Shown here: positions 50,857 to 61,909 of the stretch, piece after piece
Layout of the letters: every line of letters begins with the position of its first letter
Position numbering within the stretch: position 1 is the first letter of the stretch
DNA from: Edaphobacter sp.
GTDB taxonomy: Bacteria; Acidobacteriota; Terriglobia; Terriglobales; Acidobacteriaceae
Length of the DNA: 64,000 bases
Assembly (NCBI GenBank): GCA_025462755.1
Contig: JAOAPF010000172.1
Coordinates: forward strand, 1 to 64,000
Direction of reading: 5' to 3'
Program-made: the position numbers and the translations under genes
Notes under the pieces: generated by a model
Databases searched by the model: none
Told to the model about the DNA's origin: nothing
What the model saw: the letters and a program-made list of their open reading frames with translations, nothing else

Positions 50857-52821
50857 ATGGCCAATGGGTTAAACGATACGAAGGGGAGTTCCGTCGCGGG
50901 AGATGCCGCGGTCAGCAGGCTGTTTGCCGGAGGCACCGTGCTGTGCGACGGCGCGATGGGCACCATGCTGTATGCGCGGGGCATCTTCATCAACCGCTGC
51001 TACGACGAGTTGAACCTGTCGCAGCCGGAGCTGGTGCGTGAAATCCATGCGGAGTACCTGCAGGCGGGCGCGGAGGTCATCGAAACCAATACGTTTGGCG
51101 GGAACGCGTTTCGTCTCGAGATGCATGGTCTGAAGGATAAGGTTCGTGAGATCAATGTGGCCGGCGTCAAGCTGGCGCGGGAGTGCGTGAATCAAATTCG
51201 CGAAAAGCAGGCCAGCGAAGCCTTTGTTGCTGCAGCGATCGGGCCGTTGGGCGTAAGGCTGGAGCCGCTCGGCAAAGTGGGACTCGATGAGGCGCGGGCC
51301 GCGTTTGCGCAGCAGATTCGGGCCCTGGTGGAAGGCGGGCCGGGAGTTGGAGCCGATCTGCTGGTGATCGAGACGATGACGTCGCTGGCAGAGGCGGAGC
51401 AGGCGATTCTGGCGGCCAGAAGCGTCGCCCCCGAGGTGCCTGTGGTGGTCATGATGACCGTCGATGAGGAGGGGAACTGCCTGGATGGGTCCTCGGCGGA
51501 GACTGCCGCGATCAAGCTGACGGACTGGGGCGCGGACGCTCTGGGATGCAACTGCAGCGCGGGACCGGCGACAGTGTTGAGCGTGATTGAACGGATGCGT
51601 CCGGTGACGGACAAACCGTTGGCTGCCATGCCGAATGCAGGGATTCCACGAGCAGTCGAGGGACGGACGATTTATCTCACCTCGCCGGAGTACATGGCCA
51701 GCTTCACGCGCAAGCTGGTCAAGGCGGGAGCGAGCATTGTGGGCGGGTGCTGCGGGACCACACCCAGCTACACGCGGGCGATGAAGAGTTCGCTGCGGGC
51801 GCTCGAAGCGATGGAGGGCGGCGTTCAGGTAATGGAGCTTGGGCGCGCGGATTCGAGTAAGGCGGCGATCAAGGCCGCGAGCAAAGTAGATCCGCCTGCG
51901 CTGTCGCAGCGATCGAAGATTGGGGCAATGGTGGCGGCCGGAGAGTTCGTCACGATGGTGGAGATTGTACCGCCCAAGGGCATCGACTGCAGCAAGGAGC
52001 TGGACGGCGCGGAGATGTTGCACCGCCTGGGAGTGGATGCGATCAATGTGCCGGATTCGCCGCGTGCCAGCGCAAGGATGAGCGCGCAAAGCCTGTGCGT
52101 GCAGATCCAGCAGCACGTCGGGATCGAGACGATTCTGCACTACACCTGCCGCGATCGGAATGTGTTGAGCATTCAAAGTGATTTGCTGGGAGCATCGTCG
52201 ATCGGGCTCAAGAACATTCTCTGCCTCACCGGAGACCCGCCGAAGCTGGGCAACTATCCCAATGCCACAGCGGTCTTCGACGTCGACGCGATCGGGCTGG
52301 TGAATGTTGTCCACAATCTGAACTATGGGCTCGATATTGGCAAGAACTCGATCGGCGAATCGACGGGTTTTACCATTTCGGTTGCGGCAAACCCGGGCGT
52401 GCAGGACATGGACCAGGAGGTGCGGCGGTTCGCGTTCAAGGTAGAGGCAGGCGCGGAGTTCGCCATTACCCAGCCTGTCTTCGACCTGCGTGTGCTGGAG
52501 GAGTTTCTGCGGCGGATTGAAGGCTTCCGCATTCCTGTGATTGCAGGAATCTGGCCGTTGACCAGTCTGCGCAACGCGGAGTTCATGAAGAACGATCTGC
52601 GCGTCAGCATGCCGGAGGGGATTATTGCCCGGATGGCGGCTGTCGCGACGCCTGAGGCGGCGCGCGCTGAAGGCGTGAAAATCGCGCAGGAGATGCTCGC
52701 CGAGGCACGACCCATGGTGCAAGGAGTGCAGGTGAGCGCTCCGTTCGGACGATATAGTGTGGCGGCGGATGTGCTCGGCCTGAGCGGCAACGACGAAGAA
52801 GGACTGGTCGAGGTTGCGTAA
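50857..52821 (+). CDS. Bifunctional homocysteine S-methyltransferase / 5,10-methylenetetrahydrofolate reductase
   Basis: A 654-residue fusion of the YitJ type. Residues about 15-330 are the homocysteine methyltransferase barrel: VLCDGAMGTMLYARG, then zinc ligands Cys231 (GCNCSAGP), Cys298 and Cys299 (GGCCGTTP). Residues about 350-640 are the MTHFR TIM barrel: TMVEIVPPKGIDCSKELDG, NILCLTGDPPKLGNYP and TQPVFDLRVLEEFL. One protein thus makes methyl-THF and methylates homocysteine to methionine. The start at 50857 has a ribosome binding site. It is coupled to xseB by TAATG. Confidence 0.93.
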   Translation: MANGLNDTKGSSVAGDAAVSRLFAGGTVLCDGAMGTMLYARGIFINRCYDELNLSQPELVREIHAEYLQAGAEVIETNTFGGNAFRLEMHGLKDKVREINVAGVKLARECVNQIREKQASEAFVAAAIGPLGVRLEPLGKVGLDEARAAFAQQIRALVEGGPGVGADLLVIETMTSLAEAEQAILAARSVAPEVPVVVMMTVDEEGNCLDGSSAETAAIKLTDWGADALGCNCSAGPATVLSVIERMRPVTDKPLAAMPNAGIPRAVEGRTIYLTSPEYMASFTRKLVKAGASIVGGCCGTTPSYTRAMKSSLRALEAMEGGVQVMELGRADSSKAAIKAASKVDPPALSQRSKIGAMVAAGEFVTMVEIVPPKGIDCSKELDGAEMLHRLGVDAINVPDSPRASARMSAQSLCVQIQQHVGIETILHYTCRDRNVLSIQSDLLGASSIGLKNILCLTGDPPKLGNYPNATAVFDVDAIGLVNVVHNLNYGLDIGKNSIGESTGFTISVAANPGVQDMDQEVRRFAFKVEAGAEFAITQPVFDLRVLEEFLRRIEGFRIPVIAGIWPLTSLRNAEFMKNDLRVSMPEGIIARMAAVATPEAARAEGVKIAQEMLAEARPMVQGVQVSAPFGRYSVAADVLGLSGNDEEGLVEVA

Positions 52822-53069
52822 TGGCTGACTTTGAGAAGCAGTTGACGGCGCTGGAGTCGGTGGTCGAGCGGCTGGAGCAAGGAGACCTTTCGCTCGAGGA
52901 GTCGGTGCGGCTCTTCGAAGAGGGGATAAAGCTCTCAGATGCCTGCAAGAAGGAGCTGGAGGCGGCGGAGGGAAAGATTCAGCTGCTGGTGGATCGGGGA
53001 AAGACTGGGATGAAGGTCGTGGACCTGGACGTGAAAGAGGATGTCTCGTTCGGCGAAGACGAAGAGTAG
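52821..53069 (+). CDS. xseB: Exodeoxyribonuclease VII small subunit
   Basis: An 82-residue acidic helical protein of the XseB family: FEKQLTALESVVERLEQGDL, SLEESVRLFEEGIKLSDACK and KIQLLVDRGKTG. It forms the coiled-coil small subunit of exonuclease VII, which degrades single-stranded DNA from both ends. The large subunit XseA is not in this window. The ATG overlaps the upstream stop, so it is co-translated with the methyltransferase fusion, although the two functions are unrelated. The polyprenyl synthase is convergent and begins one base after the stop. Confidence 0.93.
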   Translation: MADFEKQLTALESVVERLEQGDLSLEESVRLFEEGIKLSDACKKELEAAEGKIQLLVDRGKTGMKVVDLDVKEDVSFGEDEE

Positions 53070-54074
53070 CTAGCGATCTCGCGTGGTAACGAACCCCGGA
53101 ACCCACAGCAGCGCGCGCTTGGCTTCGGAGTCGGGCAGTTCGGCGATGGTCAGGCGGGCGGCTTCGGCGTAAGCGCAGGCCGTGTCCATGGCGTAGTCGA
53201 TAGAGCCGTGGCGGTGCAGAATCTCAAGAATCTGCGGATGCGAGATGCGATCGAAGCTGCGATCAGCCAGCACGGTGCGGATCGCTTCTCTGTCGGCGCC
53301 AGTCCCGCGCTCGAGCGCATGGATCACCGCCAGCGTGGCCTTGCCTTCGCGCAGATCGCTGGCCACAGGCTTACCCAGGACATCTTCGGCGGCCGTGAGA
53401 TCGAGCACGTCATCCACAATCTGAAACGCGAGCCCAAGATTGCGTCCATATTCGCCGAGCTGCGCCTCGATCTCTTCCGGATCGCCGAAGTTATGTGCCG
53501 GCGTAATCGCGGCACCAAGCTGCATCGACACTTTGAAGAGACACGCGGTTTTGCGGAAGATAAGGTCGAAGTACTCCTCTTCGTTAATCAAGTGGCCGAG
53601 CTTCTGCATCTGCAGCAGTTCGCCTTCGACCATCTGTTGTGTAAGCGAGATCAGCAGTTCGAGCACACGGAAGTTGCGCTCTTCCAGCGCTGTCGAGAAG
53701 GACTGCATGTAAAGCCAGTCGCCTGCGAGCACGCACTTCGCATTCCCCCAGGTCGTATTCGATGACGGACGCCCGCGCCGCGTGTCTGCCTCATCAATGA
53801 TGTCGTCGTGCACGAGGGTCGCCGTGTGGAGCATCTCGACCACGGCACCTAGCCGGATGCGGCTTTGACTGGTGCAGCCCAGCGCCTTGGCCGAGAGCAG
53901 TAGCAGCAGCGGGCGGATCCGCTTGCCTCCGCCTGCGATGAGGTACTGAGCGATATCGGTGATCACCGCTACGTCGGATGTGGATTGGCTGGCGAACGCC
54001 TGCTCGATAGCGGCCAAGTCGTCGCGCAGGAGATCGAAGACCTCGGCTGCCGTCGCTATGGAGAGGGTGCTCAC
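53070..54074 (-). CDS. Polyprenyl diphosphate synthase (IspB/HepT-like)
   Basis: A 334-residue all-helical trans-prenyltransferase. The first Asp-rich motif is HDDIIDEADTRRGRPS (DDxxD 90-94), the second is QIVDDVLDLTAAED (221-225). GGGKRIRPLLLLL near 48-60 binds isopentenyl diphosphate. It makes the long prenyl tail for quinones, or the heptaprenyl/octaprenyl chain; the residue positions that fix chain length were not analysed. The UbiA-like enzyme in this window would use its product. Confidence 0.93.
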   Translation of the reverse strand: MSTLSIATAAEVFDLLRDDLAAIEQAFASQSTSDVAVITDIAQYLIAGGGKRIRPLLLLLSAKALGCTSQSRIRLGAVVEMLHTATLVHDDIIDEADTRRGRPSSNTTWGNAKCVLAGDWLYMQSFSTALEERNFRVLELLISLTQQMVEGELLQMQKLGHLINEEEYFDLIFRKTACLFKVSMQLGAAITPAHNFGDPEEIEAQLGEYGRNLGLAFQIVDDVLDLTAAEDVLGKPVASDLREGKATLAVIHALERGTGADREAIRTVLADRSFDRISHPQILEILHRHGSIDYAMDTACAYAEAARLTIAELPDSEAKRALLWVPGFVTTRDR

Positions 54075-54200
54075 TCGTGGTTAAGAGTATCAGGAGGTGC
54101 AGGTGTCTTCAGAAACCGGCCGAAATTGGAAACAAATTGTTGATAGCGGCAAATGGCCCCGGGCATCGTAACTGCTCGATCGCGGGCCGCCAGCATACCC

Positions 54201-54701
54201 TCAGTTGGAACGGAAGTTCGTGAACTGCAGGTCGACGCCGATATCCTTGCCCTTCAGCAGCGCCATAATCTCCTGCAGCGTATCGCGGTCCTTGCTGACC
54301 ACGCGGACGGTGTCGCCCTGAATGCTCGCCTGGGCCTTCTTCTTCGAGTCCTTGATTGCGGCGACGATGATCTTCGCCTTCTCCGATGGAATACCCTGGA
54401 CGAGTTTGATCTTCTGACGCACGCTGGAGTTGGCGGCAGGCTCAAGCTTCTCGTACTCGAGGTTCTTCAGCGAGACGCCGCGCTTGACCAGCTTCTGCGA
54501 GAGGATCTCGATGACCGCTTTCAACTTGTACTCATCCTGTGACGCGAGCTGGATCGCATCGTTGCCTTCAAGCTCGATCTTGGACTTCGAATCCTTCAGG
54601 TCAAAGCGTGCGTGAACTTCTTTGCTGGCCTGGTCAATCGCGTTTTTCACTTCCTGAAGCTCTACTTTGCTGACTACGTCGAAGCTGTTGTCGGATGCCA
54701 T
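54201..54701 (-). CDS. YajQ-family cyclic-di-GMP/nucleotide-binding protein
   Basis: A 166-residue two-domain ferredoxin-like protein: NSFDVVSKVELQEVKNAIDQ at the start, FDLKDSKSKIELEGNDAIQL, then SSVRQKIKLVQGIPSEKAKI and KKAQASIQGDTVRVVSKDRD, ending LQFTNFRSN. Members bind cyclic-di-GMP or nucleic acid and some affect transcription in Xanthomonas. Length and motif spacing are normal. It lies between the TatD gene (upstream) and the polyprenyl synthase on the same strand. Confidence 0.93.
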   Translation of the reverse strand: MASDNSFDVVSKVELQEVKNAIDQASKEVHARFDLKDSKSKIELEGNDAIQLASQDEYKLKAVIEILSQKLVKRGVSLKNLEYEKLEPAANSSVRQKIKLVQGIPSEKAKIIVAAIKDSKKKAQASIQGDTVRVVSKDRDTLQEIMALLKGKDIGVDLQFTNFRSN

Positions 54702-54771
54702 GGTGTCTTCCTCGTATGTGCCTGGTTTCTTTATCTTTGCCGCTCTCTATTATGGCAGCGGATGGGTTCGG

Positions 54772-55623
54772 TCAACGAGTGCTGGGGAATAGATTTTGGA
54801 AATTGGCCGTGGTAAGCGCCGCCAGTTCTTCTGGTGAGATGCCGCGTAGCTCAGCCAGGGCTGCCGCCGTATGGGTCATCAGTGCAGGCTCGTTGCGCTG
54901 GCCGCGCAGCGGGATCGGGGTGAGGAAAGGAGCATCCGTCTCCACCAGGATCCGGTGGGTAGGGGCGAGCACCGCGGCATCGCGGATTGCCTGGGACTTC
55001 GGATAGGTCAGGTTTCCGGCAAACGAGAGGTGAAAACCGGCGGCAAGCGACCGCTCAGCCTGCTCGACCGTTCCGGAAAAGCAGTGCATGATGCCTCCGA
55101 AACCGGTCGATGTCCACTCCTCGTCAATTAGGGCCAGCAGGTCCTCCCAGGCATCCGCCGCGCCGAACTTCTGCTTTGCCTGGGGGGTAGCAAGCTCGCT
55201 CGTGCGGCAGTGGATCAGGATGGGTTTTCGAAGTTCGGCGGCCAGCCGCATCTGGGCGACAAAGGCCTGCTGCTGCGTGGGAATCTCGGGATTATCGAAG
55301 TGGTAGTAGTCCAGGCCGATCTCGCCAATCGCGATGCATCGCTCGTTGACCGCAAGACTTGCAAGCCTGCTCAGAGCTTCGCTGGTTGCGCTGGCGGCCT
55401 CCTGGGGATGAATTCCGACACTTGCATAGACGGTTGGCAAGTCCGGGCCGCTGGTCGTGTTAGCAATTTCCAGCGCCTGGTGCATCGTCGCAGGCCCCTC
55501 GCCGATCCCAATCGCGAGGATCGTCTCGACACCGGCAGCATAGGCGCGGCGCAGAACCTCCTCGCGATCGGTCGGGGTCTCGCTATAAAAATCGAGGTGG
55601 GCGTGGGTATCGGTCAGCGGCAT
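54772..55623 (-). CDS. TatD-family metal-dependent hydrolase
   Basis: A 283-residue TIM-barrel nuclease. Metal-binding residues are visible in TDTHAHLDFY (His9, His11), in VGIHPQEAA, in GEIGLDYYHFD (Glu), in ILIHCR and in VETDAPFLTP. GGIMHCFSGTVEQAERSL is the other signature. TatD members remove 3' ends of DNA and process RNA; the physiological substrate is not fixed. The gene directly precedes yajQ on the same strand, and neither overlaps. Confidence 0.93.
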   Translation of the reverse strand: MPLTDTHAHLDFYSETPTDREEVLRRAYAAGVETILAIGIGEGPATMHQALEIANTTSGPDLPTVYASVGIHPQEAASATSEALSRLASLAVNERCIAIGEIGLDYYHFDNPEIPTQQQAFVAQMRLAAELRKPILIHCRTSELATPQAKQKFGAADAWEDLLALIDEEWTSTGFGGIMHCFSGTVEQAERSLAAGFHLSFAGNLTYPKSQAIRDAAVLAPTHRILVETDAPFLTPIPLRGQRNEPALMTHTAAALAELRGISPEELAALTTANFQNLFPSTR

Positions 55624-55684
55624 CGCGTCATCTTCAGATTACTGCATCGCGAATCCACCCTGCCCAGACGGGCGGTTGCGAAGG

Positions 55685-56152
55685 TCACGCCTTGGTATCC
55701 CCGCCCATTTGCACCACGCAATACTTCGCCGGTCCGTCTCCTATATTTCGGACCGTGTGCAGCGTTCCGGAGGCCACAAAGATGATGCCCCCCGGACCCA
55801 CTTTCTCTAATTTGCCGTCATGCTCGAAAGCCAGCGTCCCCTCGACCACCACCATCAATTCCGTGTGCTGAATGGTATGTGGCGTATTCGGCGTCATCCC
55901 CGCCGGCTGCTGGGACTCATGTATTGCGATCACCTCGCCAGTGGTCAGGGTTCCTCGCAAGACATCGCGGCTCTCCCCGCCGTTCGCCATCTTCCGCACC
56001 GGCATCTGGTCAACCGGATACACTCTCGAGTGCGACAGCACTCCCGCGGCGTCCGGCGGCACCGAGGTCTGTGCCTTCACTTTCACAACTCCACCCATCG
56101 CCGCTACAGCCGACAGACCTACGCACATCTCGCGCCGCGTAATTGGTTTCAT
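55685..56152 (-). CDS. Exported cupin-domain protein
   Basis: From the ATG at 56152 the product is 155 residues. MKPITRREMCVGLSAVAAMG is a short twin-arginine-like signal. The mature part is a single cupin barrel (about 55-145): EVIAIHESQQPAGMTPNTPH, QHTELMVVVEGTLAFEHDGK and PGGIIFVASGTLHTVRNIGD. The two His and the Glu of the first motif and the His of the second could bind metal. Substrate unknown. A Met at 56158 is possible. It is not clearly part of an operon with TatD. Confidence 0.82.
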   Translation of the reverse strand: MKPITRREMCVGLSAVAAMGGVVKVKAQTSVPPDAAGVLSHSRVYPVDQMPVRKMANGGESRDVLRGTLTTGEVIAIHESQQPAGMTPNTPHTIQHTELMVVVEGTLAFEHDGKLEKVGPGGIIFVASGTLHTVRNIGDGPAKYCVVQMGGDTKA

Positions 56153-56254
56153 TACCATTATCTTAACGCGATCCCGCTGGCGACAGAGATTCCCACAAGA
56201 AGCGAACATATCACTGCATCATGGCATCATCGCCCTGGCTCCAACCGGGGAGTG

Positions 56255-56506
56255 TCACTCCGACTTCAGCTGTCGCTGAATGCCGACGATCCGCTCTTTG
56301 ATGAGCGCGATCGACTCTCCCCATGTCTTGAAAGTCTCGGTCGTGTAGCCGGAATCGAAGTTGCGGGGATGAGGCTCTTTGGCGGACGAACGGCGCGTGG
56401 CTTCTTCGAGTCTTCCCTCGAAGTACGCAAGCCTGCTCTTGAGATTTGTATGGCTCACAGCACTAAGGCTACCACCCGCAGAATGCCAGTTTGTTCCCAC
56501 GGTCAT
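56255..56506 (-). CDS. Small hypothetical protein
   Basis: An 83-codon open frame. A GTG at 56458 would give SHTNLKSRLAYFEGRLEEAT and a C-terminal helix (TFKTWGESIALIKERIVGIQ), which looks helical and amphipathic. It follows the DHp-like gene at 56503 with a 4-nt overlap if the first start is used. It has no signal peptide and no recognised family. It could be a real small protein in a pair with the DHp-like gene. Confidence 0.45.
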   Translation of the reverse strand: MTVGTNWHSAGGSLSAVSHTNLKSRLAYFEGRLEEATRRSSAKEPHPRNFDSGYTTETFKTWGESIALIKERIVGIQRQLKSE

Positions 56507-56685
56507 TCTCCGCGAACCAGCACCTGATTTATTGCGCGCAGCCGCTCTTTCGAAAGCGAAAGGTATTTCCTCACCTTTTCAGGATCATCCGCCTCCATCT
56601 CCGCGAGATAAAGAAGATTGGAGAGCGCCTCCAGAATGTTGCAACTTCGTCGGAGAATCGGAACAGGAATTTTCCCGGAAGTCAT
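56503..56685 (-). CDS. Second DHp-like orphan protein
   Basis: From ATG 56685 a 60-residue protein: MTSGKIPVPILRRSCNILEA, then LSNLLYLAEMEADDPEKVRK and YLSLSKERLRAINQVLVRGE. A TTG at 56727 is an alternative start. The middle matches the protein at 26640-26843 and the DHp helix of the kinase at 2687; the kinase His falls on Arg here. No ATPase domain follows. It overlaps the next small gene. It is a candidate modulator of histidine kinases; the claim rests on alignment by eye. Confidence 0.55.
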   Translation of the reverse strand: MTSGKIPVPILRRSCNILEALSNLLYLAEMEADDPEKVRKYLSLSKERLRAINQVLVRGE

Positions 56686-56876
56686 ACAGTGGACCCCGAA
56701 GTGGTATATCTTGCTTCGTACGCACAAATGTGCAAGTTCCTATAGATGATCAGATGGCGGGTCTAAGATGCCTGAAATCCGCGGCGGGATCATAAATGCG
56801 GATCACTCACTCGTAAATCAATTTGATCACGCGAAAATAACCGCTTGCGATAAGGGTGAGGTAGCCCTCGAATCCG

Positions 56877-57452
56877 CTATCGGGCAGTCGTCAGCCGGTC
56901 GAGATCCAGGTTCAAGAGCAATACGTTGACGCTCGGCTCGCCCAGAAACCCTAGCTGCCGCCCCTGGGTGTGGCTAGAGACCAGCCTGCGAACAGTGTCT
57001 TCCGGCAGATGCCGTTCCCTGGCGACCCGCGCTATCTGGAACTCGGCGGCCGCGGGAGTGATATCAGGATCGAGCCCTGAGGCAGACGCCGTCACCAGGT
57101 CGATCGGCACCTTGGTGCCAGGATGTTCCGGCTGGTAGGCTGCAACGTCCGCAGCGACACGGTCGATCAGCTTCTTGTTCGTCGGAGCATAGTTTGAACC
57201 GCCGGAGTTCGCAGCATCATACCCGTTGCCCGCAGCCGATGGCCGCGAGTGAAAGTACTGCGGAGCCGTAAACGGCTGTCCGATAATCCGCGAGCCGACA
57301 AGCTGCCCGTCCCTATTGTAGAGAAGTTGCCCGTTCGCCTTGTCGTGAAACAGCAACTGCGCCAGCCCGGTGACAACGAACGGATAGATGACGCCGAACA
57401 GAACAGTGGTCACGATGATGTAGAGCACGGCGGTGATGAGGTTGCGACGCAT
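56877..57452 (-). CDS. kdpC: Potassium-transporting ATPase subunit C
   Basis: A 191-residue protein with one N-terminal membrane helix (ITAVLYIIVTTVLFGVIYPF) and a periplasmic domain: FHSRPSAAGNGYDAANSGGS, SNYAPTNKKLIDRV, VPIDLVTASASGLDPDITPA, then RLVSSHTQGRQLGFLGEPSV. KdpC stabilises the KdpA-KdpB complex. It is the last gene of the kdp operon. No kdpD or kdpE follows; the next genes are the unrelated small proteins. Confidence 0.95.
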   Translation of the reverse strand: MRRNLITAVLYIIVTTVLFGVIYPFVVTGLAQLLFHDKANGQLLYNRDGQLVGSRIIGQPFTAPQYFHSRPSAAGNGYDAANSGGSNYAPTNKKLIDRVAADVAAYQPEHPGTKVPIDLVTASASGLDPDITPAAAEFQIARVARERHLPEDTVRRLVSSHTQGRQLGFLGEPSVNVLLLNLDLDRLTTAR

Positions 57453-57477
57453 GGAACGGTCCTTTTAGCTGGATGAA

Positions 57478-59517
<2,040 letters not shown>

Positions 59518-59539
59518 GTGTTTGTCTGTCTTTTCTGAA

Positions 59540-61315
59540 CTAGAAGCTCTTGCCAGCGTGCATCAGTAGGTGCTCAAGGACCGGGCCCAGCGAGAGCGCC
59601 GGAAAGAAGGTAAGCGCGCCGACGATGAGGATCACGCCGACCAACAGTACCGTGAATAACGGGGTATGGACGGGAAAGGTCCCCGGCGATGGCGGAACCA
59701 GCTTCTTCCCGGCTAAACTGCCGGCAATCGCCAGCATCGGAACGATCATCAGGAACCGGCCGATCAACATCGCCGCGGCCAGGGACAAGTTGTACCAGTG
59801 CGTATTCGCGCTCAGTCCGGCAAACGCCGATCCGTTGTTTCCAGTCGCCGAGGTGTAGGCGTACAGAATCTCCGAGAGCCCATGCGGCCCCGTGTTTGCC
59901 AGCGCAGAGAGGCCAAGATTCGGCATCATCAGCGCCACAGCTGAGAAGCCTAGTATCGACAGAGGGAAGATGAGCACATAAAGCATCGCCATCTTTACGT
60001 CATACGACTCGATCTTTTTGCCGAGATACTCCGGTGTGCGTCCAACCATCAGCCCGGCGATGAAGACCGCCAGAACGACGAAGATCAACATCCCGTAGAG
60101 TCCCGCCCCCACGCCCCCGAAAATTACCTCGCCCAGCATGATGTTCACCAATGGCACGAGACCGCCGAGAGGCATGAACGAATCGTGCATCGAGTTGACG
60201 GCGCCACAGCTGGCATCGGTCGTCACGGTGGCGAACAGTGCTGAGTTGGCGATCCCGAAGCGGACCTCCTTGCCCTCCATATTGCCGCCGGCCTGGGTTG
60301 TCGTCACGTGCTGGTTGACCGAGTGCAGCAGAGGGTTCGGCTGCGCCTCCGCGTAGTAAGCCACACACACGCCAACGAAGAACAGCGTAGCCATTGCGGC
60401 GAACACCGCCCATCCATGTTTTGGAGTCCGCGTCATTCGTCCCAGCGTGACGGTAAGCGCAGCAGGAATCAGAAAGATCGAGAACATCTGCATCAGGTTG
60501 GAGAGCGGCGTTGGATTCTCGAAGGGATGGGAGCTGTTCGCATTGAAGAAGCCGCCGCCGTTCGTGCCGAGCATCTTGATGGCCTCCTGCGAGGCTGCAG
60601 GCCCCTGCGCGATGCTCTGGGCAGTGACAATCTGCGTGGTCGCCTTCCCATCTGTGCCTGTCGTGGTTACAGTCTGAGGTTGCACCAGCTTTGCCTGGTC
60701 GTAGGGGCGGAAGTTTTGTACGACTCCCTGAGAGACCAGCAGCAGCGCATAGATCAGGCAGCACGGCAGAAGCACCCACAACGAAGCGCGCGTCGTGTCC
60801 ACCCAGAAGTTGCCAAGTGTCTTCGATTCCCGTCGAGCGATGCCACGGACCAGCGCAACGGCCAACGCGATCCCGACCGCAGCCGAAAAAAAGTTGTGAT
60901 AAGCCAACGTGACCATCTGCGTCAGGTAGCTCATCGTTGTCTCGGGCACGTACGCTTGCCAGTTTGTATTCGTGGTAAAAGACGCCGCGGTGTTAAAAGC
61001 AAGATCGGGTGCAACACCAGCCAGGTGCTGGGGGTTTAAAGGAAGCGCATGCTGCAACCGCTCAACTGCATACGTCACCAGCATCGTGACCAAGCTGAAT
61101 AGCAGCATCACCACTGCATACTCGGTCCACCTCATCTCATGGGTTTCATCGATTCCCGTCAAGCGATAGATGAGCCGTTCAAGCGGACGAAAGAGACGAT
61201 CGGCAAAGGTGCGTTCCCGCTCAAAAACACGGGCCATATAAAGACCCAAAGGCTTTGCGCAAAGCAGGACCAATGCAAAGAAAAAAGAAATTTGAAACCA
61301 GCCGTTCGCGGTCAT
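59540..61315 (-). CDS. kdpA: Potassium-transporting ATPase subunit A
   Basis: A 591-residue channel-like subunit with about ten membrane helices, from the ATG at 61315 ([20 protein letters not shown]). The frame is open further upstream but that overlaps kdpF. The selectivity-filter region includes [39 protein letters not shown] and [17 protein letters not shown] are other filter loops. It binds and passes K+ and couples to KdpB. The Kdp system serves at very low external K+. Confidence 0.97.
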   Translation of the reverse strand: MTANGWFQISFFFALVLLCAKPLGLYMARVFERERTFADRLFRPLERLIYRLTGIDETHEMRWTEYAVVMLLFSLVTMLVTYAVERLQHALPLNPQHLAGVAPDLAFNTAASFTTNTNWQAYVPETTMSYLTQMVTLAYHNFFSAAVGIALAVALVRGIARRESKTLGNFWVDTTRASLWVLLPCCLIYALLLVSQGVVQNFRPYDQAKLVQPQTVTTTGTDGKATTQIVTAQSIAQGPAASQEAIKMLGTNGGGFFNANSSHPFENPTPLSNLMQMFSIFLIPAALTVTLGRMTRTPKHGWAVFAAMATLFFVGVCVAYYAEAQPNPLLHSVNQHVTTTQAGGNMEGKEVRFGIANSALFATVTTDASCGAVNSMHDSFMPLGGLVPLVNIMLGEVIFGGVGAGLYGMLIFVVLAVFIAGLMVGRTPEYLGKKIESYDVKMAMLYVLIFPLSILGFSAVALMMPNLGLSALANTGPHGLSEILYAYTSATGNNGSAFAGLSANTHWYNLSLAAAMLIGRFLMIVPMLAIAGSLAGKKLVPPSPGTFPVHTPLFTVLLVGVILIVGALTFFPALSLGPVLEHLLMHAGKSF

Positions 61316-61331
61316 GATAGAAAACTTCCTC

Positions 61332-61418
61332 TTAAAACTTCTCGGGGCGCAGCAGCGCGTACACCAGATAAACAAGCAGAGCCACTGTTACAAGACCAAG
61401 CGCCAGCATTTCGATCAT
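61332..61418 (-). CDS. kdpF: Potassium-transporting ATPase subunit F
   Basis: A 28-residue single-helix peptide: MIEMLALGLVTVALLVYLVY, then ALLRPEKF. The ending ALLRPEKF is the kdpF hallmark. AAGGAGG lies 8 nt before the ATG. It stabilises the KdpABC complex and sits just upstream of kdpA. The ATG overlaps the stop of a 34-residue gene before it. Confidence 0.93.
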   Translation of the reverse strand: MIEMLALGLVTVALLVYLVYALLRPEKF

Positions 61419-61519
61419 CGCTTCGCCTCCTTCGCCCCTAACCGGTCGCATCCCATTGCGTACCCGATCCCAATGGCGAAAAACAGCATGCTTGCAACGA
61501 CACAGCCGATATCCCACAT
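61415..61519 (-). CDS. 34-residue membrane peptide leading the kdp operon
   Basis: MWDIGCVVASMLFFAIGIGY, then AMGCDRLGAKEAKR: one hydrophobic helix and a basic C-terminus. GGGAGG lies 7 nt upstream of the ATG. The TGA overlaps the kdpF ATG (ATGA), so the two are translationally coupled. It is too short for most gene callers. It may be a second small subunit of the Kdp pump or a leader; no function is known. Confidence 0.75.
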   Translation of the reverse strand: MWDIGCVVASMLFFAIGIGYAMGCDRLGAKEAKR

Positions 61520-61809
61520 TGTCTTGCCTCCCGCCAAACGACTCGATCGCGAAATCCGCGACGTATCTTGATCGAATCGTCGAAACCAAGTCTTCGGCCA
61601 TTTTTGGCGTTCGGACGCGATCTTTCCAATTCAAACAGCCGATGCATAAAGAAAGCGTAGAAAGCGCGTAAAGAAGTCGTATACACCGCGTTCGTAGGCT
61701 CGCTCCTGATGGCCTCGATCAGAGGGCTTGCAGTAGTGGCCTGGATGCGGTGGAGCTTTCACGGGATGGGTTGAAAGAAGGGTCCGCGAGCCGGGATTCG
61801 CGTGCAGAC
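61520..61809. other. Upstream region of the kdp operon
   Basis: No convincing gene. An 82-codon frame overlaps the kdp leader but is out of frame with it. I looked for a cyclic-di-AMP (ydaO-type) riboswitch and did not see its conserved GC-rich core. The promoter could not be fixed. Confidence 0.4.
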
Positions 61810-61843
61810 AAAAAAAGCGCGCTGACCCGTGAAGGTCAGCGCG
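61810..61843 (-). terminator. Terminator of the GH3 gene
   Basis: On the minus strand CGCGCTGACC, loop TTCAC, GGGTCAGCGCG is followed by C and seven T residues. It lies about 65 nt beyond the GH3 stop. Confidence 0.9.
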
Positions 61844-61909
61844 GAGGTGAGTGATACCCCGGACGAAACGCTTAAACGTCCGAGTCTTGGAGATCCCTGG
61901 GCCGAAGCC

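Noticed and set aside
50869-53106. 745-codon minus-strand open frame opposite the MTHFR fusion
   Set aside because: It is a long antisense shadow of a well-supported high-GC gene, Arg/His/Gln-rich with no domain.
61520-61760. Possible cyclic-di-AMP (ydaO) riboswitch before kdp
   Set aside because: The conserved core sequences could not be found on the minus strand, although K+ transporters are often controlled this way.
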